The translations under genes were made by a program, and so were the position numbers. Positions 1-7,158 of a DNA stretch of 15,725 bases are shown here, one piece after another. The stretch's first letter is position 1; the number at the start of each line of letters is the position of its first letter. Below the pieces are notes generated by a model. It did not search any database. It was not told where the DNA came from and saw only the letters and a list, made by a program, of their open reading frames with translations. Source of the stretch: Flavobacteriales bacterium UBA1531. GTDB lineage: Bacteria > Bacteroidota > Bacteroidia > Flavobacteriales_D > Sanyastnellaceae. The stretch is from NCBI GenBank assembly GCA_002323795.1, contig DCPZ01000045.1:1-15725 (forward strand), read 5' to 3'.

Positions 1-1487
1 CCAAGATGATCTTCATCACCTAAGATATCCGAAAGGACCACATATTTTCCAGAATCCTTGTCTGTGATGAGGCCCATCGCAATTCCTGAAACAGGAGCTT
101 TGATTGGAATTCCACCGTCCATCAATGCCAGTGTTCCAGCGCAAACAGTTGCCATGGAGGATGAACCATTGGACTCCAAAATCTCACTCACCAACCGAAT
201 GGTATATGGACATTGGTCCACAGGAGGCAATATTGGCTTCAACGCTCTTAGAGCCAGATTACCGTGACCAACTTCTCGTCGGCTTGTGCCTCGCAATGGT
301 CGCTCCTCACCGGTAGAAAATGGTGGGAAATTGTAGTGAAGCAAGAATTTTTCTGTCTTGCGAAGCAAAGCTCCGTCGATGAGCTGTTCATCAAGTTTTG
401 TACCCAGCGTGAGAGTCGTCAAAGATTGCGTCTCACCGCGGGTGAATATTGAACTCCCATGGGTACCCGGGAGATAATCTACTTCGGTCCAAATCGGTCG
501 GATATCCGTTGGCTTACGTCCGTCTAAACGAGTGTTCTCATTGAGCAAAAGGTCGCGGATGGCTTTTTTCTGAGCCGCACCGATGTACTGGCGTAACATG
601 AAAGCCTTTTCATTGCGTTCCTCATCTGAGAGTGTCGCCATGAAAGATTCTTTGATGGAGTTGAAAGATGCCTTACGCTCTTCCTTTGTCTTGCCTTCTT
701 GAGCTGCCTTGTAAAAAGTGTCCGTCAATGCCGCATTGACTCGGTCCTTTAAATCCTCATCATGGTTTTCATGCGAATATTCTCGCTGAACACCATAGTG
801 ACCTGTGCTCTTGGATAATGCAATTTGCGCTTCACATTGAGCTTGAATCGCCTTGTGCGCGGCTTCAATAGCATCAACCATCTCATCCTCACTCACCTCT
901 GACATTTCACCCTCAACCATGACAATGCTGTCCATGCTTCCAGCAACCATCATATCCATGTCTGCACTTTCCAATTCAGTGCGATGCGGATTGATCACAA
1001 AATCGCCGTCAATTCGAGCTACACGAACCTCTGAGATTGGTCCGTCAAAGGGAATGTCACTTACCGCTAAGCAAGCTGAAGCAGCTAATCCAGCCAAGCT
1101 ATCTGGCAAAACTTCTGCATCCGCTGACATCAATTGAATCATGACTTGCGTACCCGCATGATAGTCTGACGGAAATGTTGGTCGCAAAGCGCGATCAACT
1201 AGTCGCATGACGAGTACCTCTGTGTCTGAAGGGCGCGCTTCACGTTTGAAAAACCCCCCTGGAAATCGTCCTGCCGCGGCATACTTTTCACGGTAATCTA
1301 CCGTCAATGGTAAAAAGTCCATGTCATCTCGCACATCGTGTGCAGAAACTGCTGTAGCCAGCAACATTGTATCGCCGCATCTTACGACGACCGAACCGTG
1401 CGCTTGCTTCGCAAGCTTGCCGGTTTCTAGTGTGATCTCGCGCCCGTTGCCGAGATCAATGGTTTGGTTGTGTACCGTATAATTCAT
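1..1487 (-). CDS. pnp: Polyribonucleotide nucleotidyltransferase (PNPase), N-terminal 495 codons, 3' end outside window
   Basis: PNPase degrades RNA 3' to 5' by phosphorolysis and works in mRNA turnover. The reading frame runs open from an ATG at 1487 to the left edge with no stop. The first RNase PH-like domain is seen in FPGGFFKREARPSDTEV followed by VMRLVDRALRP. An acidic helical linker follows near residues 210-320. The second RNase PH-like domain carries IFTRGETQSLTTLTLGT and RREVGHGNLALRAL. The frame is cut just after SDILGDEDHLG, so the catalytic aspartates and the KH and S1 RNA-binding domains would lie outside the window. Family members are about 700 residues, so roughly 70% is visible. 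It lies downstream of rpsO on the same strand, the classic rpsO-pnp order, with an intrinsic terminator between them. No clear TAnnTTTG promoter was seen directly upstream, so it may depend on readthrough from rpsO. Confidence 0.97.
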   Translation of the reverse strand, partial: MNYTVHNQTIDLGNGREITLETGKLAKQAHGSVVVRCGDTMLLATAVSAHDVRDDMDFLPLTVDYREKYAAAGRFPGGFFKREARPSDTEVLVMRLVDRALRPTFPSDYHAGTQVMIQLMSADAEVLPDSLAGLAASACLAVSDIPFDGPISEVRVARIDGDFVINPHRTELESADMDMMVAGSMDSIVMVEGEMSEVSEDEMVDAIEAAHKAIQAQCEAQIALSKSTGHYGVQREYSHENHDEDLKDRVNAALTDTFYKAAQEGKTKEERKASFNSIKESFMATLSDEERNEKAFMLRQYIGAAQKKAIRDLLLNENTRLDGRKPTDIRPIWTEVDYLPGTHGSSIFTRGETQSLTTLTLGTKLDEQLIDGALLRKTEKFLLHYNFPPFSTGEERPLRGTSRREVGHGNLALRALKPILPPVDQCPYTIRLVSEILESNGSSSMATVCAGTLALMDGGIPIKAPVSGIAMGLITDKDSGKYVVLSDILGDEDHL

Positions 1488-1513
1488 CTTTCTATATATG
1501 CATCTTCTACCTT

Positions 1514-1531
1514 TTTGCCCCATTGGGCAAA
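1514..1531 (-). promoter_or_regulatory. Short hairpin in the pnp 5' leader
   Basis: A perfect 7-bp inverted repeat (TTTGCCC, four-base loop, GGGCAAA) lies between the rpsO terminator and the pnp start, 26 bases upstream of the ATG. No U-run follows it on either strand, so it is not an intrinsic terminator. In E. coli the pnp leader forms a stem-loop that RNase III cuts for PNPase autoregulation. A similar role here is only an inference, and this stem is much shorter. Confidence 0.4.
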
Positions 1532-1536
1532 GGCTT

Positions 1537-1577
1537 TAAAAAAAAAGAAAAAGGCAATGGTCCTTTACCAATTGCCT
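1537..1577 (-). terminator. Rho-independent terminator after rpsO
   Basis: On the minus strand, 23 bases after the rpsO stop, AGGCAATTGGT pairs with ACCATTGCCT (10 bp with one bulged base) around a five-base loop. It is followed directly by TTTTTC and nine further T residues. This is a textbook intrinsic terminator. Because pnp lies just downstream on the same strand, it probably attenuates rather than fully blocks transcription into pnp, unless pnp has a promoter I could not recognise. Confidence 0.85.
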
Positions 1578-1600
1578 CTTTCGTTTTCGAATTTCAATAA

Positions 1601-1873
1601 TTAGCGGCGCAAACCGAGTTTGGCTACGATTTCGCGGTATCGAGCAATGTCCTTTGCGAAAAGGTAATCCAGCAACTTTCGTCGCTTACCAACCAGCTTA
1701 ATCAAAGCTCGTTGCGTGTGAAAGTCTTTTCTGTTCTTCTTCAGGTGCTCTGTCAAGTGAGCTATTCTATATGAGAACATTGCAATCTGTGCTTCAGAGT
1801 TGCCCGTGTCTTTGTCATTTGCGCCGTGCGCTTCAAAGAACTCTTTCTTTTTGTCTGCGTCTAAATAGTACAT
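1601..1873 (-). CDS. rpsO: 30S ribosomal protein S15
   Basis: S15 binds the central domain of 16S rRNA early in 30S assembly. From the ATG at 1873 the product is 90 residues, close to the usual 89. The S15 core is clear: DTGNSEAQIAMFSYRIAHL, then TEHLKKNRKDFHTQRALIKL, VGKRRKLLDYL and a basic C-terminus ending LGLRR. A longer reading frame reaches back to a TTG at 1915, but that adds 14 residues not found in the family, and the TTG lies inside the -7 promoter box. The ATG at 1873 is therefore preferred. A strong terminator follows the stop, and pnp comes next on the same strand. A promoter sits about 40 bases upstream of the ATG, after accD, so rpsO need not rely on accD transcription. Confidence 0.97.
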   Translation of the reverse strand: MYYLDADKKKEFFEAHGANDKDTGNSEAQIAMFSYRIAHLTEHLKKNRKDFHTQRALIKLVGKRRKLLDYLFAKDIARYREIVAKLGLRR

Positions 1874-1912
1874 GTCGAAATCATTTAGATGTTCGTGATG
1901 TGAATAATTGCG

Positions 1913-1944
1913 CAAAGATAGGCCTTCTAATTTTGGTTAACAAT
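1913..1944 (-). promoter_or_regulatory. Bacteroidota-type promoter for rpsO
   Basis: On the minus strand a -33 box ATTG (1944-1941) is followed after exactly 20 bases by TATCTTTG (1920-1913), a perfect match to the Bacteroidota -7 consensus TAnnTTTG. The box ends 39 bases before the rpsO ATG, which predicts a 5' leader of about 35 bases. Consensus and spacing are established for Bacteroides and Flavobacterium. The assignment here is from sequence only. Confidence 0.75.
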
Positions 1945-1993
1945 GCAAAGCGTCGTTTTAATCTCCGCCGCGGTTAAACGAAAAATTCAAGCG

Positions 1994-2860
1994 TTAAGAC
2001 CGAGCAATCTCAGGTGCATCATACATCGCTTTAAGACTGAATGCTATTTTATCCTTCAAGTTCTTACGCTCAACGATTGCATCCAAAAAACCATGTTCAA
2101 GCAAAAACTCTGATCGCTGGAAGCCTTCTGGCAAATCCTTTCCAATCGTCTCCTTAACTACCCTGGGGCCCGCGAAACCGATGAGCGCATTCGGCTCAGC
2201 AATATTGAGATCGCCGAGCATCGCGAATGACGCAGTAACTCCACCTGTTGTTGGGTCAGTGAGTACAGAGATGTAGGGCAGTCCAGCTTTGGCCAACAAT
2301 GATAATTTCGCACTCGTCTTGGCCATTTGCATCAAACTCAATCCCGCCTCCATCATGCGTGCCCCTCCTGATTTACTGATACAAATGAAGGGACATCCCT
2401 TTTTCAATGCCAAGTCAATGCCACGTGCAATCTTTTCACCGACGACACTTCCCATTGAACCACCGATAAATTGAAAGTCCATGCAACTGATGACAACGGG
2501 GACTCCTCCCAAATCTCCAGCGGCCGTTCGAAGGGCATCTGTCAAGCCCGTCTTCTTCTTCGCTATTTCGAGGCGATTGGCATACGTTTTCGTATCACTG
2601 AATTTTAACGGATCCTCACTCTCAATTTTCGGCGCTATTTCGCGGTATTTACCGTCATCGAACAAAAGGGCAAAGTAATTTTCACTTCCAATGCGATCAT
2701 GATGCCCGCAATAATTACATACATGTAATCTATCCGAATGCTGCTGAGAGGTCACAACCGTCTTGCAATTGGGACATTGGTGCCATGCACCTTCCGGAAT
2801 CTCCTTCTTCTCCGTGCTCTTGGTTGTGATGCCGTCTTGTATTCGCTTAAACCAACCCAT
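1994..2860 (-). CDS. accD: Acetyl-CoA carboxylase carboxyltransferase subunit beta
   Basis: AccD pairs with AccA to transfer the carboxyl group from biotin on AccB to acetyl-CoA, making malonyl-CoA for fatty acid synthesis in the cytoplasm. The product is 288 residues, normal for the family. An N-terminal zinc ribbon is visible (C29, C32, C48, C51, as CPNC and CNYC). The crotonase-like carboxyltransferase fold follows, with FIGGSMGSVVGEKIARG, SGGARMMEAGLSLMQMAKTS, LTDPTTGGVTASFAMLGD and IGFAGPRVVKETIG. The start is supported by the family-typical opening MGWFKRIQDG. The gene lies 48 bases downstream of the outer-membrane protein gene on the same strand. No accA is in the window, as is common where accA and accD are unlinked. 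No convincing promoter was recognised just upstream. Confidence 0.97.
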   Translation of the reverse strand: MGWFKRIQDGITTKSTEKKEIPEGAWHQCPNCKTVVTSQQHSDRLHVCNYCGHHDRIGSENYFALLFDDGKYREIAPKIESEDPLKFSDTKTYANRLEIAKKKTGLTDALRTAAGDLGGVPVVISCMDFQFIGGSMGSVVGEKIARGIDLALKKGCPFICISKSGGARMMEAGLSLMQMAKTSAKLSLLAKAGLPYISVLTDPTTGGVTASFAMLGDLNIAEPNALIGFAGPRVVKETIGKDLPEGFQRSEFLLEHGFLDAIVERKNLKDKIAFSLKAMYDAPEIARS

Positions 2861-2908
2861 GTCGTATCAAATTTCTCGGCTAAGTTAAAGCAATCCTGAA
2901 ACTGACAT

Positions 2909-5191
2909 TCAAAAAGGATAGCCAATCCCTAAATGCAATGCTCCTTTTGGATTGCCGCTTGAAATCCACCGATCCTCCAAAGATTCTGATGGGTCATATA
3001 CCCGCAACGCGCCATCCAATCGGAAAATGAAAAAATCGAAATCGAGTCGCATTCCAAGCCCAGCTCCCCACGCCACTGATGTCAAATCGAAGGTGAGTCC
3101 CTCGCTCGAATCATTCAAAGAAGCGCTTCTCAGCCAGACGTTACCGAGGTCGGAGAAAATCGCCATTTCCAGAACAGCGTTCAAAGATTTTCGGCCTTCC
3201 AAACTCAACTCACCTTGAAAATCTCCAAGACCAGCTATAAAACCGCTATTGAAATCATCCGGATCAGCAAATCCCGGCCCTACATCTCGTGCACTCCAAC
3301 CTCTTAAGCCATTTGCCCCGCCGGCAAAGAAGGCTCTGTCAAAAGGAATGCCCTCGAAATTATCCCCGTTTATTGACCAACCACCCCGCACCCTTCCGTG
3401 CCATGACAAACCGGAGTACTGGTGCCTTGCCCACTCCCACACGCAATCAGCTTCTGTCCTGAAGTAATGAGCAAATGGAATATTGCCCAACAACAGTTGA
3501 TCTGAATCATTCATTCTCCAATTCTGGCTCCGACCAAAGAAATATAATCCCCAACCTGTCCATTCAGCTTGCAACCGAAATGTGCCTTCGAGACGGTTTC
3601 TCAGTGTCCAGTTGGTTCGCCAATCCAAACGAGACAGAACAGATGCATAATCTTGGAATCTCGCCGTCAAAAATGGATTCGACTGCTCGTCCAGCCATTG
3701 CTCAAAGCCCGCATCACTTTCAACCTTTAGACGCCTGAATTCGAGTAAATCCATGCGAATTTCACTGCCACGAATTGGATTTTCCACAAAATGAAACCCC
3801 CATTTGAAGATCAGCGAATTCTGAGCATATTCCGGGCGATTTTCACGTGCCCAACTGAAGGCAAAATCAGATCGCGCCCGGTTGGAAGGGCGAAGTTTTG
3901 TTAGCGAAATCGGTGGAATTCCGAGGGTTGAGTAATGAGCCTCAACAGACCAAGTTGCACTGTTTGGAATCAAATAATTACTTGAATAACTAAACGGTCG
4001 AGTGGAAGTCAGCCCACCCGACACATGAAGGTCCCATTCGTCTCCACGTCGGGAAGCGATTCTATCCATCAATGACCAACTTAAGATGGGTCCATATCGG
4101 GCATCTGTACGTGTCATGTCCAGTGCCGTTGTCATTCCAAACCGTTTGGCTGGATGAATAAGTACATTAACATCGTAGACCAATTGATCGTTCTTTACAC
4201 CGCTAAACGAACCCGGAACATCCACGCGCGAAACACCTGGCAATTCTGTGAGCCTCCTTTGAGTCTCCTTCAAAACACGCTCATTGTAGCGCATGTCCGG
4301 CTCGATCGCCAAGAGAAATTCAATCACTTCAGTCCGCAGCGAATCGTGATTCCCTTCCCCATCCATGGACCAAGAGATGTTTCCAAACCGAGCCTGTTGA
4401 TGCAGCCGCGGTGTATCTTCATCCGTCCACCCTTCAGGAGCCAATTGAATCAGGAGGTGCACCTTTGGCCCCTCTTTCTCCCTCACTGTGTCTGCTAGAA
4501 AATTGATATGCGATGCTTGAATGGAAGCAAATCCTTTGTTCCTGAATGCTAATGCTAAATCGTTCCGTGCGCTCTCCAAGGTCTGAACAGCGAATGGTTG
4601 ACCTTGTCCCATCCGCTCCGCAATTTCTGGCATCGATTCACTCAAACTTAGCCCGTTTTCTGCCCAATCAACGCTCGCAATTGTCCAAAGCTGACCCGGA
4701 TCTATGTTGTAATTGATTTCAACTGTTCGATGCCTTAGCGTGTCCAATGAGGCGTGACATTTTGCATTGAGGTAACCCATTTGCTTGCAGATGGATTGAA
4801 TATTGAGCGCGGTGCGAGCGACCAGATATTCATCCAAAATCGCAGGCGATTCTCCCACTTTCTCCGAGAGCCACCAACGGATACCTCCGTTTGGCTTACC
4901 GGCATCAACTCTAGCTTGTACCGAATGCTCGAGGGCCTCCGTCCTGACGATTTGGTGCAAGCGCATCGGCACACGAATTCCGATAAACTTAGAATTGGAA
5001 GCGATGCGCATGCCAGAGTCAAATGCAGATTCGTCAATCACTTTCTTTTGCGAATGTGACCAGATGAATTCTTGATTGGCAATGAATATTGCTTGTTCAT
5101 CCATTCTTCTCAGCGGCGAACAACCCGAGCCGAAAAACAGGCCAACAGCAATGAGATATGCATACCTTCGCCCCAAGCATTCACAGCACAT
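2909..5191 (-). CDS. BamA/TamA-family outer-membrane lipoprotein (TamL-like)
   Basis: This is a 760-residue protein of the Omp85 superfamily. Its role is probably insertion or assembly of outer-membrane proteins; in Bacteroidota the lipidated TamA relative TamL is thought to work with TamB. From the ATG at 5191 there is a basic n-region, the hydrophobic stretch YAYLIAVGLFFG and a lipobox-like GSGC placing the acylated Cys at residue 24. POTRA-like repeats fill the N-terminal half, followed by a beta-barrel rich in alternating aromatics. GGANGLRGW near residues 624-632 matches the conserved loop-6 RGF/RGW motif, followed by DVGPG. The protein ends LHLGIGYPF, an aromatic beta-signal. A longer frame starts at 5284, but its 31 extra residues are antisense to conserved methyltransferase sequence, so it is disfavoured. 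BamA itself is less likely because BamA is not normally lipidated. Confidence 0.88.
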   Translation of the reverse strand: MCCECLGRRYAYLIAVGLFFGSGCSPLRRMDEQAIFIANQEFIWSHSQKKVIDESAFDSGMRIASNSKFIGIRVPMRLHQIVRTEALEHSVQARVDAGKPNGGIRWWLSEKVGESPAILDEYLVARTALNIQSICKQMGYLNAKCHASLDTLRHRTVEINYNIDPGQLWTIASVDWAENGLSLSESMPEIAERMGQGQPFAVQTLESARNDLALAFRNKGFASIQASHINFLADTVREKEGPKVHLLIQLAPEGWTDEDTPRLHQQARFGNISWSMDGEGNHDSLRTEVIEFLLAIEPDMRYNERVLKETQRRLTELPGVSRVDVPGSFSGVKNDQLVYDVNVLIHPAKRFGMTTALDMTRTDARYGPILSWSLMDRIASRRGDEWDLHVSGGLTSTRPFSYSSNYLIPNSATWSVEAHYSTLGIPPISLTKLRPSNRARSDFAFSWARENRPEYAQNSLIFKWGFHFVENPIRGSEIRMDLLEFRRLKVESDAGFEQWLDEQSNPFLTARFQDYASVLSRLDWRTNWTLRNRLEGTFRLQAEWTGWGLYFFGRSQNWRMNDSDQLLLGNIPFAHYFRTEADCVWEWARHQYSGLSWHGRVRGGWSINGDNFEGIPFDRAFFAGGANGLRGWSARDVGPGFADPDDFNSGFIAGLGDFQGELSLEGRKSLNAVLEMAIFSDLGNVWLRSASLNDSSEGLTFDLTSVAWGAGLGMRLDFDFFIFRLDGALRVYDPSESLEDRWISSGNPKGALHLGIGYPF

Positions 5192-5942
5192 GACCCGCGA
5201 AGAAATTCTCCAAATCAAATCCCTTAGCAAGCGAAGCGAGCGCAAGAAGCGCGGGCTATTCATTGTGGAAGGGATGAAAAACATTTTGGAGTTGGCTTCT
5301 AGTCCAATTGAATTGGAGCGAATTTACTATACACAGGGCATGGACGAGCACATCCCAGAACAACTTATACCAAGCAGCACGGTGCTGAGTTCGAAAGAAA
5401 TGGAGCGATGTTCCCAAATGAAAACACCTCCTGGCATTCTAGCTGTGGCGCAAATACCAAATCGAAACGCTAATCAGATCCTTCAAGAACTCCCGAATCG
5501 CAAGCTTCCCTTCGCGCTTGTGGCAGATGGAATTCAAGATCCCGGTAATTTAGGTACTTTGATTCGTTCTATTGAATGGTTTGGATTGAATGCTGTATTC
5601 GTAACTCCGAGCACGACCGATCCGTGGTCAGCCAAATGCGTGCAGGCCTCGATGGGATCAATCTTTAAAGTTCCTGTGCTTGACTGGACCTCTGACTCTA
5701 TCTCTGCAGCAGCATCCTTGCAGAACTTTGCCATGGATTTAGACGGCACACCGTACGATGCTGTTTCTTGGAGTCCCGGGCTGATTTGGATCGGATCAGA
5801 AAGCCATGGTTTGCAGGAGGCCAAGCAAATCGAGCATGAAAAAATTACAATCCCTCGATTTGGACGTGCTGAATCGTTGAATGCCGGTGTTGCGGGGTCA
5901 ATAGCGTGCGCTGAAGTTGCGAAATCCTATCAAGGCACCTAG
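5190..5942 (+). CDS. TrmH/SpoU-family RNA 2'-O-methyltransferase
   Basis: A 250-residue SPOUT-class enzyme expected to methylate a ribose 2'-OH in rRNA or tRNA with S-adenosylmethionine. The N-terminal substrate-binding segment is typical (residues about 8-35, KSLSKR...RGLFIVEGMKNILEL). The three SpoU motifs are present: DGIQDPGNLGTLIRSIEWFG (113-132, with N120 and R126), IWIGSESHGL (199-208) and IPRFGRAESLNAGVAGSIAC (221-240) forming the trefoil knot that binds SAM. Motif 3 has AG after SLN, where VS is commoner. The ATG at 5190 is chosen because homologues begin a few residues before the KSL segment. In-frame ATGs at 5076 and 5151 would add sequence antisense to the outer-membrane lipoprotein signal peptide. 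The target nucleotide cannot be told from sequence. The stop lies 16 bases from the convergent acyltransferase stop. Confidence 0.93.
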   Translation: MTREEILQIKSLSKRSERKKRGLFIVEGMKNILELASSPIELERIYYTQGMDEHIPEQLIPSSTVLSSKEMERCSQMKTPPGILAVAQIPNRNANQILQELPNRKLPFALVADGIQDPGNLGTLIRSIEWFGLNAVFVTPSTTDPWSAKCVQASMGSIFKVPVLDWTSDSISAAASLQNFAMDLDGTPYDAVSWSPGLIWIGSESHGLQEAKQIEHEKITIPRFGRAESLNAGVAGSIACAEVAKSYQGT

Positions 5943-5958
5943 GCAAATTTAACGAAGG

Positions 5959-7122
5959 TCAGGCACAGACATTCTCTGCTGAGTGAACTCTATTCAGCAA
6001 AGGTGCAGCCGTAATTTCACACCATTTTAAAATGACGTCTTCTTTTGAAAATGGGAGGTCACCTATCATTTCAACGATGGTTTCCAATCTCGCTGAGCAA
6101 CGTTGACTGACGTCGTCCGTGACTTCATCAGGCAACCAACCTGCTGGCCAATTCAATCTGACCTCCTCCTCTGCTTCAATCAATTGTCGAGCTGCCCAAT
6201 GTTGCGAAGGCCACTCCTTCATTCCCGAATGAATCCTGCGATCCATGAGCTGTGCCATATTCACCGCCGGCCTCACACCTTCAGGCGGATCTTCCCAAAC
6301 CAACGGCTCTGAAAACGCAATGTGCACCGATCCTTTTGAACCAAAAAGACCTTGCTTCATACTTCGTTCGTCTTCACCAGGCTGCTTTTCATAATCTCCA
6401 TTATTCAACTCACGCAACAGAAGTTCTCGAACCTTCATACCATCGCAAGGGTCCCACTCATAACTCAAAGTAACGGGGTGAACCCGCATAGCATTCCAAT
6501 CTTCTCCGTTCTTTCGATTGTCTAGCATGCGGATTAAAGCCGACGAAGTTCGGTCATTCCCATCCTTGGCTCTTCCTTCCCTATGTGCCAACCACAAACT
6601 CGATTGCTCATTCAAAATGACGTGCCGCACGTAATTGGCGACTTCTGCACTGCTCATCAACTGTTCTCGGGGAGTGCCCCCTCGACTGATGATAAAACTT
6701 TTATTCAGTCGCACCAGAGCTTCCACCCATGGTGTCTCCAATAAATTGCTTCCAATACCAATTTGAGAGGTGGGATGTCCAAGTGCAAGAAGTCCAATAT
6801 TGATTAACGAAGAGTCTAAAACAATGTCGCGATGGTTCGAAATGAAAAGCGCCCCATGCGAATCAAAATTGTCTGGGTACGAAAATGTCACTTCATCTGC
6901 TGTTCGATCCAAAACCATCTGAATGAATGGTTTTGATACATTGGCTTGGAATTCCTGAACACTTTTAATTTTGGAGATACCCCGCAAAATGTTTGCAACG
7001 GCATCTTCCCCCAAAAAAGGAGTCAACTGCACTGACCAATCCATTGAGGTAAGCAAAGTGCGGATTGCCGAAGGAACTTCCTCCTCCAGATAAGGCCTCA
7101 TATGAGCAAATTTCTCCTGCAT
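5959..7122 (-). CDS. Glycerol-phosphate acyltransferase-like (PlsC/PlsB superfamily) protein
   Basis: A 387-residue protein of the phospholipid acyltransferase superfamily, expected to move an acyl chain to a glycerophosphate-like acceptor at the inner membrane. Motif I is FISNHRDIVLDSS near residues 93-105; His97 and Asp103 are separated by five residues rather than the canonical four (HX4D), a form I recall from Bacteroidota relatives. LWLAHREGRAKDGNDRT (177-191) matches the glycerol-phosphate-binding EGxR motif, and HPVTLSYEW follows at about 215. About 150 C-terminal residues show no recognisable domain. The ATG at 7122 (MQEKFAHMRPYLEEEVP) is preferred over 7191 because relatives open with a similar IRPYxDEEVP segment, and the longer form would overlap the helicase start. 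Exact substrate and position specificity are unknown. Confidence 0.85.
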   Translation of the reverse strand: MQEKFAHMRPYLEEEVPSAIRTLLTSMDWSVQLTPFLGEDAVANILRGISKIKSVQEFQANVSKPFIQMVLDRTADEVTFSYPDNFDSHGALFISNHRDIVLDSSLINIGLLALGHPTSQIGIGSNLLETPWVEALVRLNKSFIISRGGTPREQLMSSAEVANYVRHVILNEQSSLWLAHREGRAKDGNDRTSSALIRMLDNRKNGEDWNAMRVHPVTLSYEWDPCDGMKVRELLLRELNNGDYEKQPGEDERSMKQGLFGSKGSVHIAFSEPLVWEDPPEGVRPAVNMAQLMDRRIHSGMKEWPSQHWAARQLIEAEEEVRLNWPAGWLPDEVTDDVSQRCSARLETIVEMIGDLPFSKEDVILKWCEITAAPLLNRVHSAENVCA

Positions 7123-7123
7123 C

Positions 7124-7154
7124 TTTCGAGCGCAATTTAGGTAACCTAACTTTG
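7124..7154 (+). promoter_or_regulatory. Promoter for the DEAD-box helicase, predicted leaderless
   Basis: TAACTTTG (7147-7154) is a perfect TAnnTTTG -7 box and ends four bases before the ATG at 7159. A weak -33 candidate, TTTC at 7124-7127, lies 19 bases upstream. With transcription normally starting a few bases after the -7 box, the mRNA would begin at or next to the start codon. The right arm of the 7137-7149 inverted repeat overlaps the -7 box. Confidence 0.6.
7137..7149. repeat. Perfect 6-1-6 inverted repeat between divergent starts, possible operator
   Basis: TTAGGT, one central base, ACCTAA. It lies in the 36-base gap between the divergent acyltransferase (start 7122) and helicase (start 7159), and its right arm shares three bases with the helicase -7 box. 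Dyads in this position often bind repressors, but a 12-base match can also arise by chance. No regulator gene is nearby. Confidence 0.4.
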
Positions 7155-7158
7155 AACT

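Noticed and set aside
1874..1915. A TTG start extending ribosomal protein S15 by 14 residues.
   Set aside because: The TTG is part of the TATCTTTG promoter box, and S15 proteins begin at the later ATG.
1957..1978. An imperfect inverted repeat just after accD (TTTAA and TTAAA arms with a GC-rich centre), considered as a terminator.
   Set aside because: The central pairing leaves almost no loop and no T-run follows on the minus strand.
5192..5284. A 31-codon N-terminal extension of the outer-membrane lipoprotein, from the minus-strand ATG at 5284.
   Set aside because: It is antisense to the conserved N-terminus of the RNA methyltransferase and would bury the signal peptide and lipobox inside the protein.
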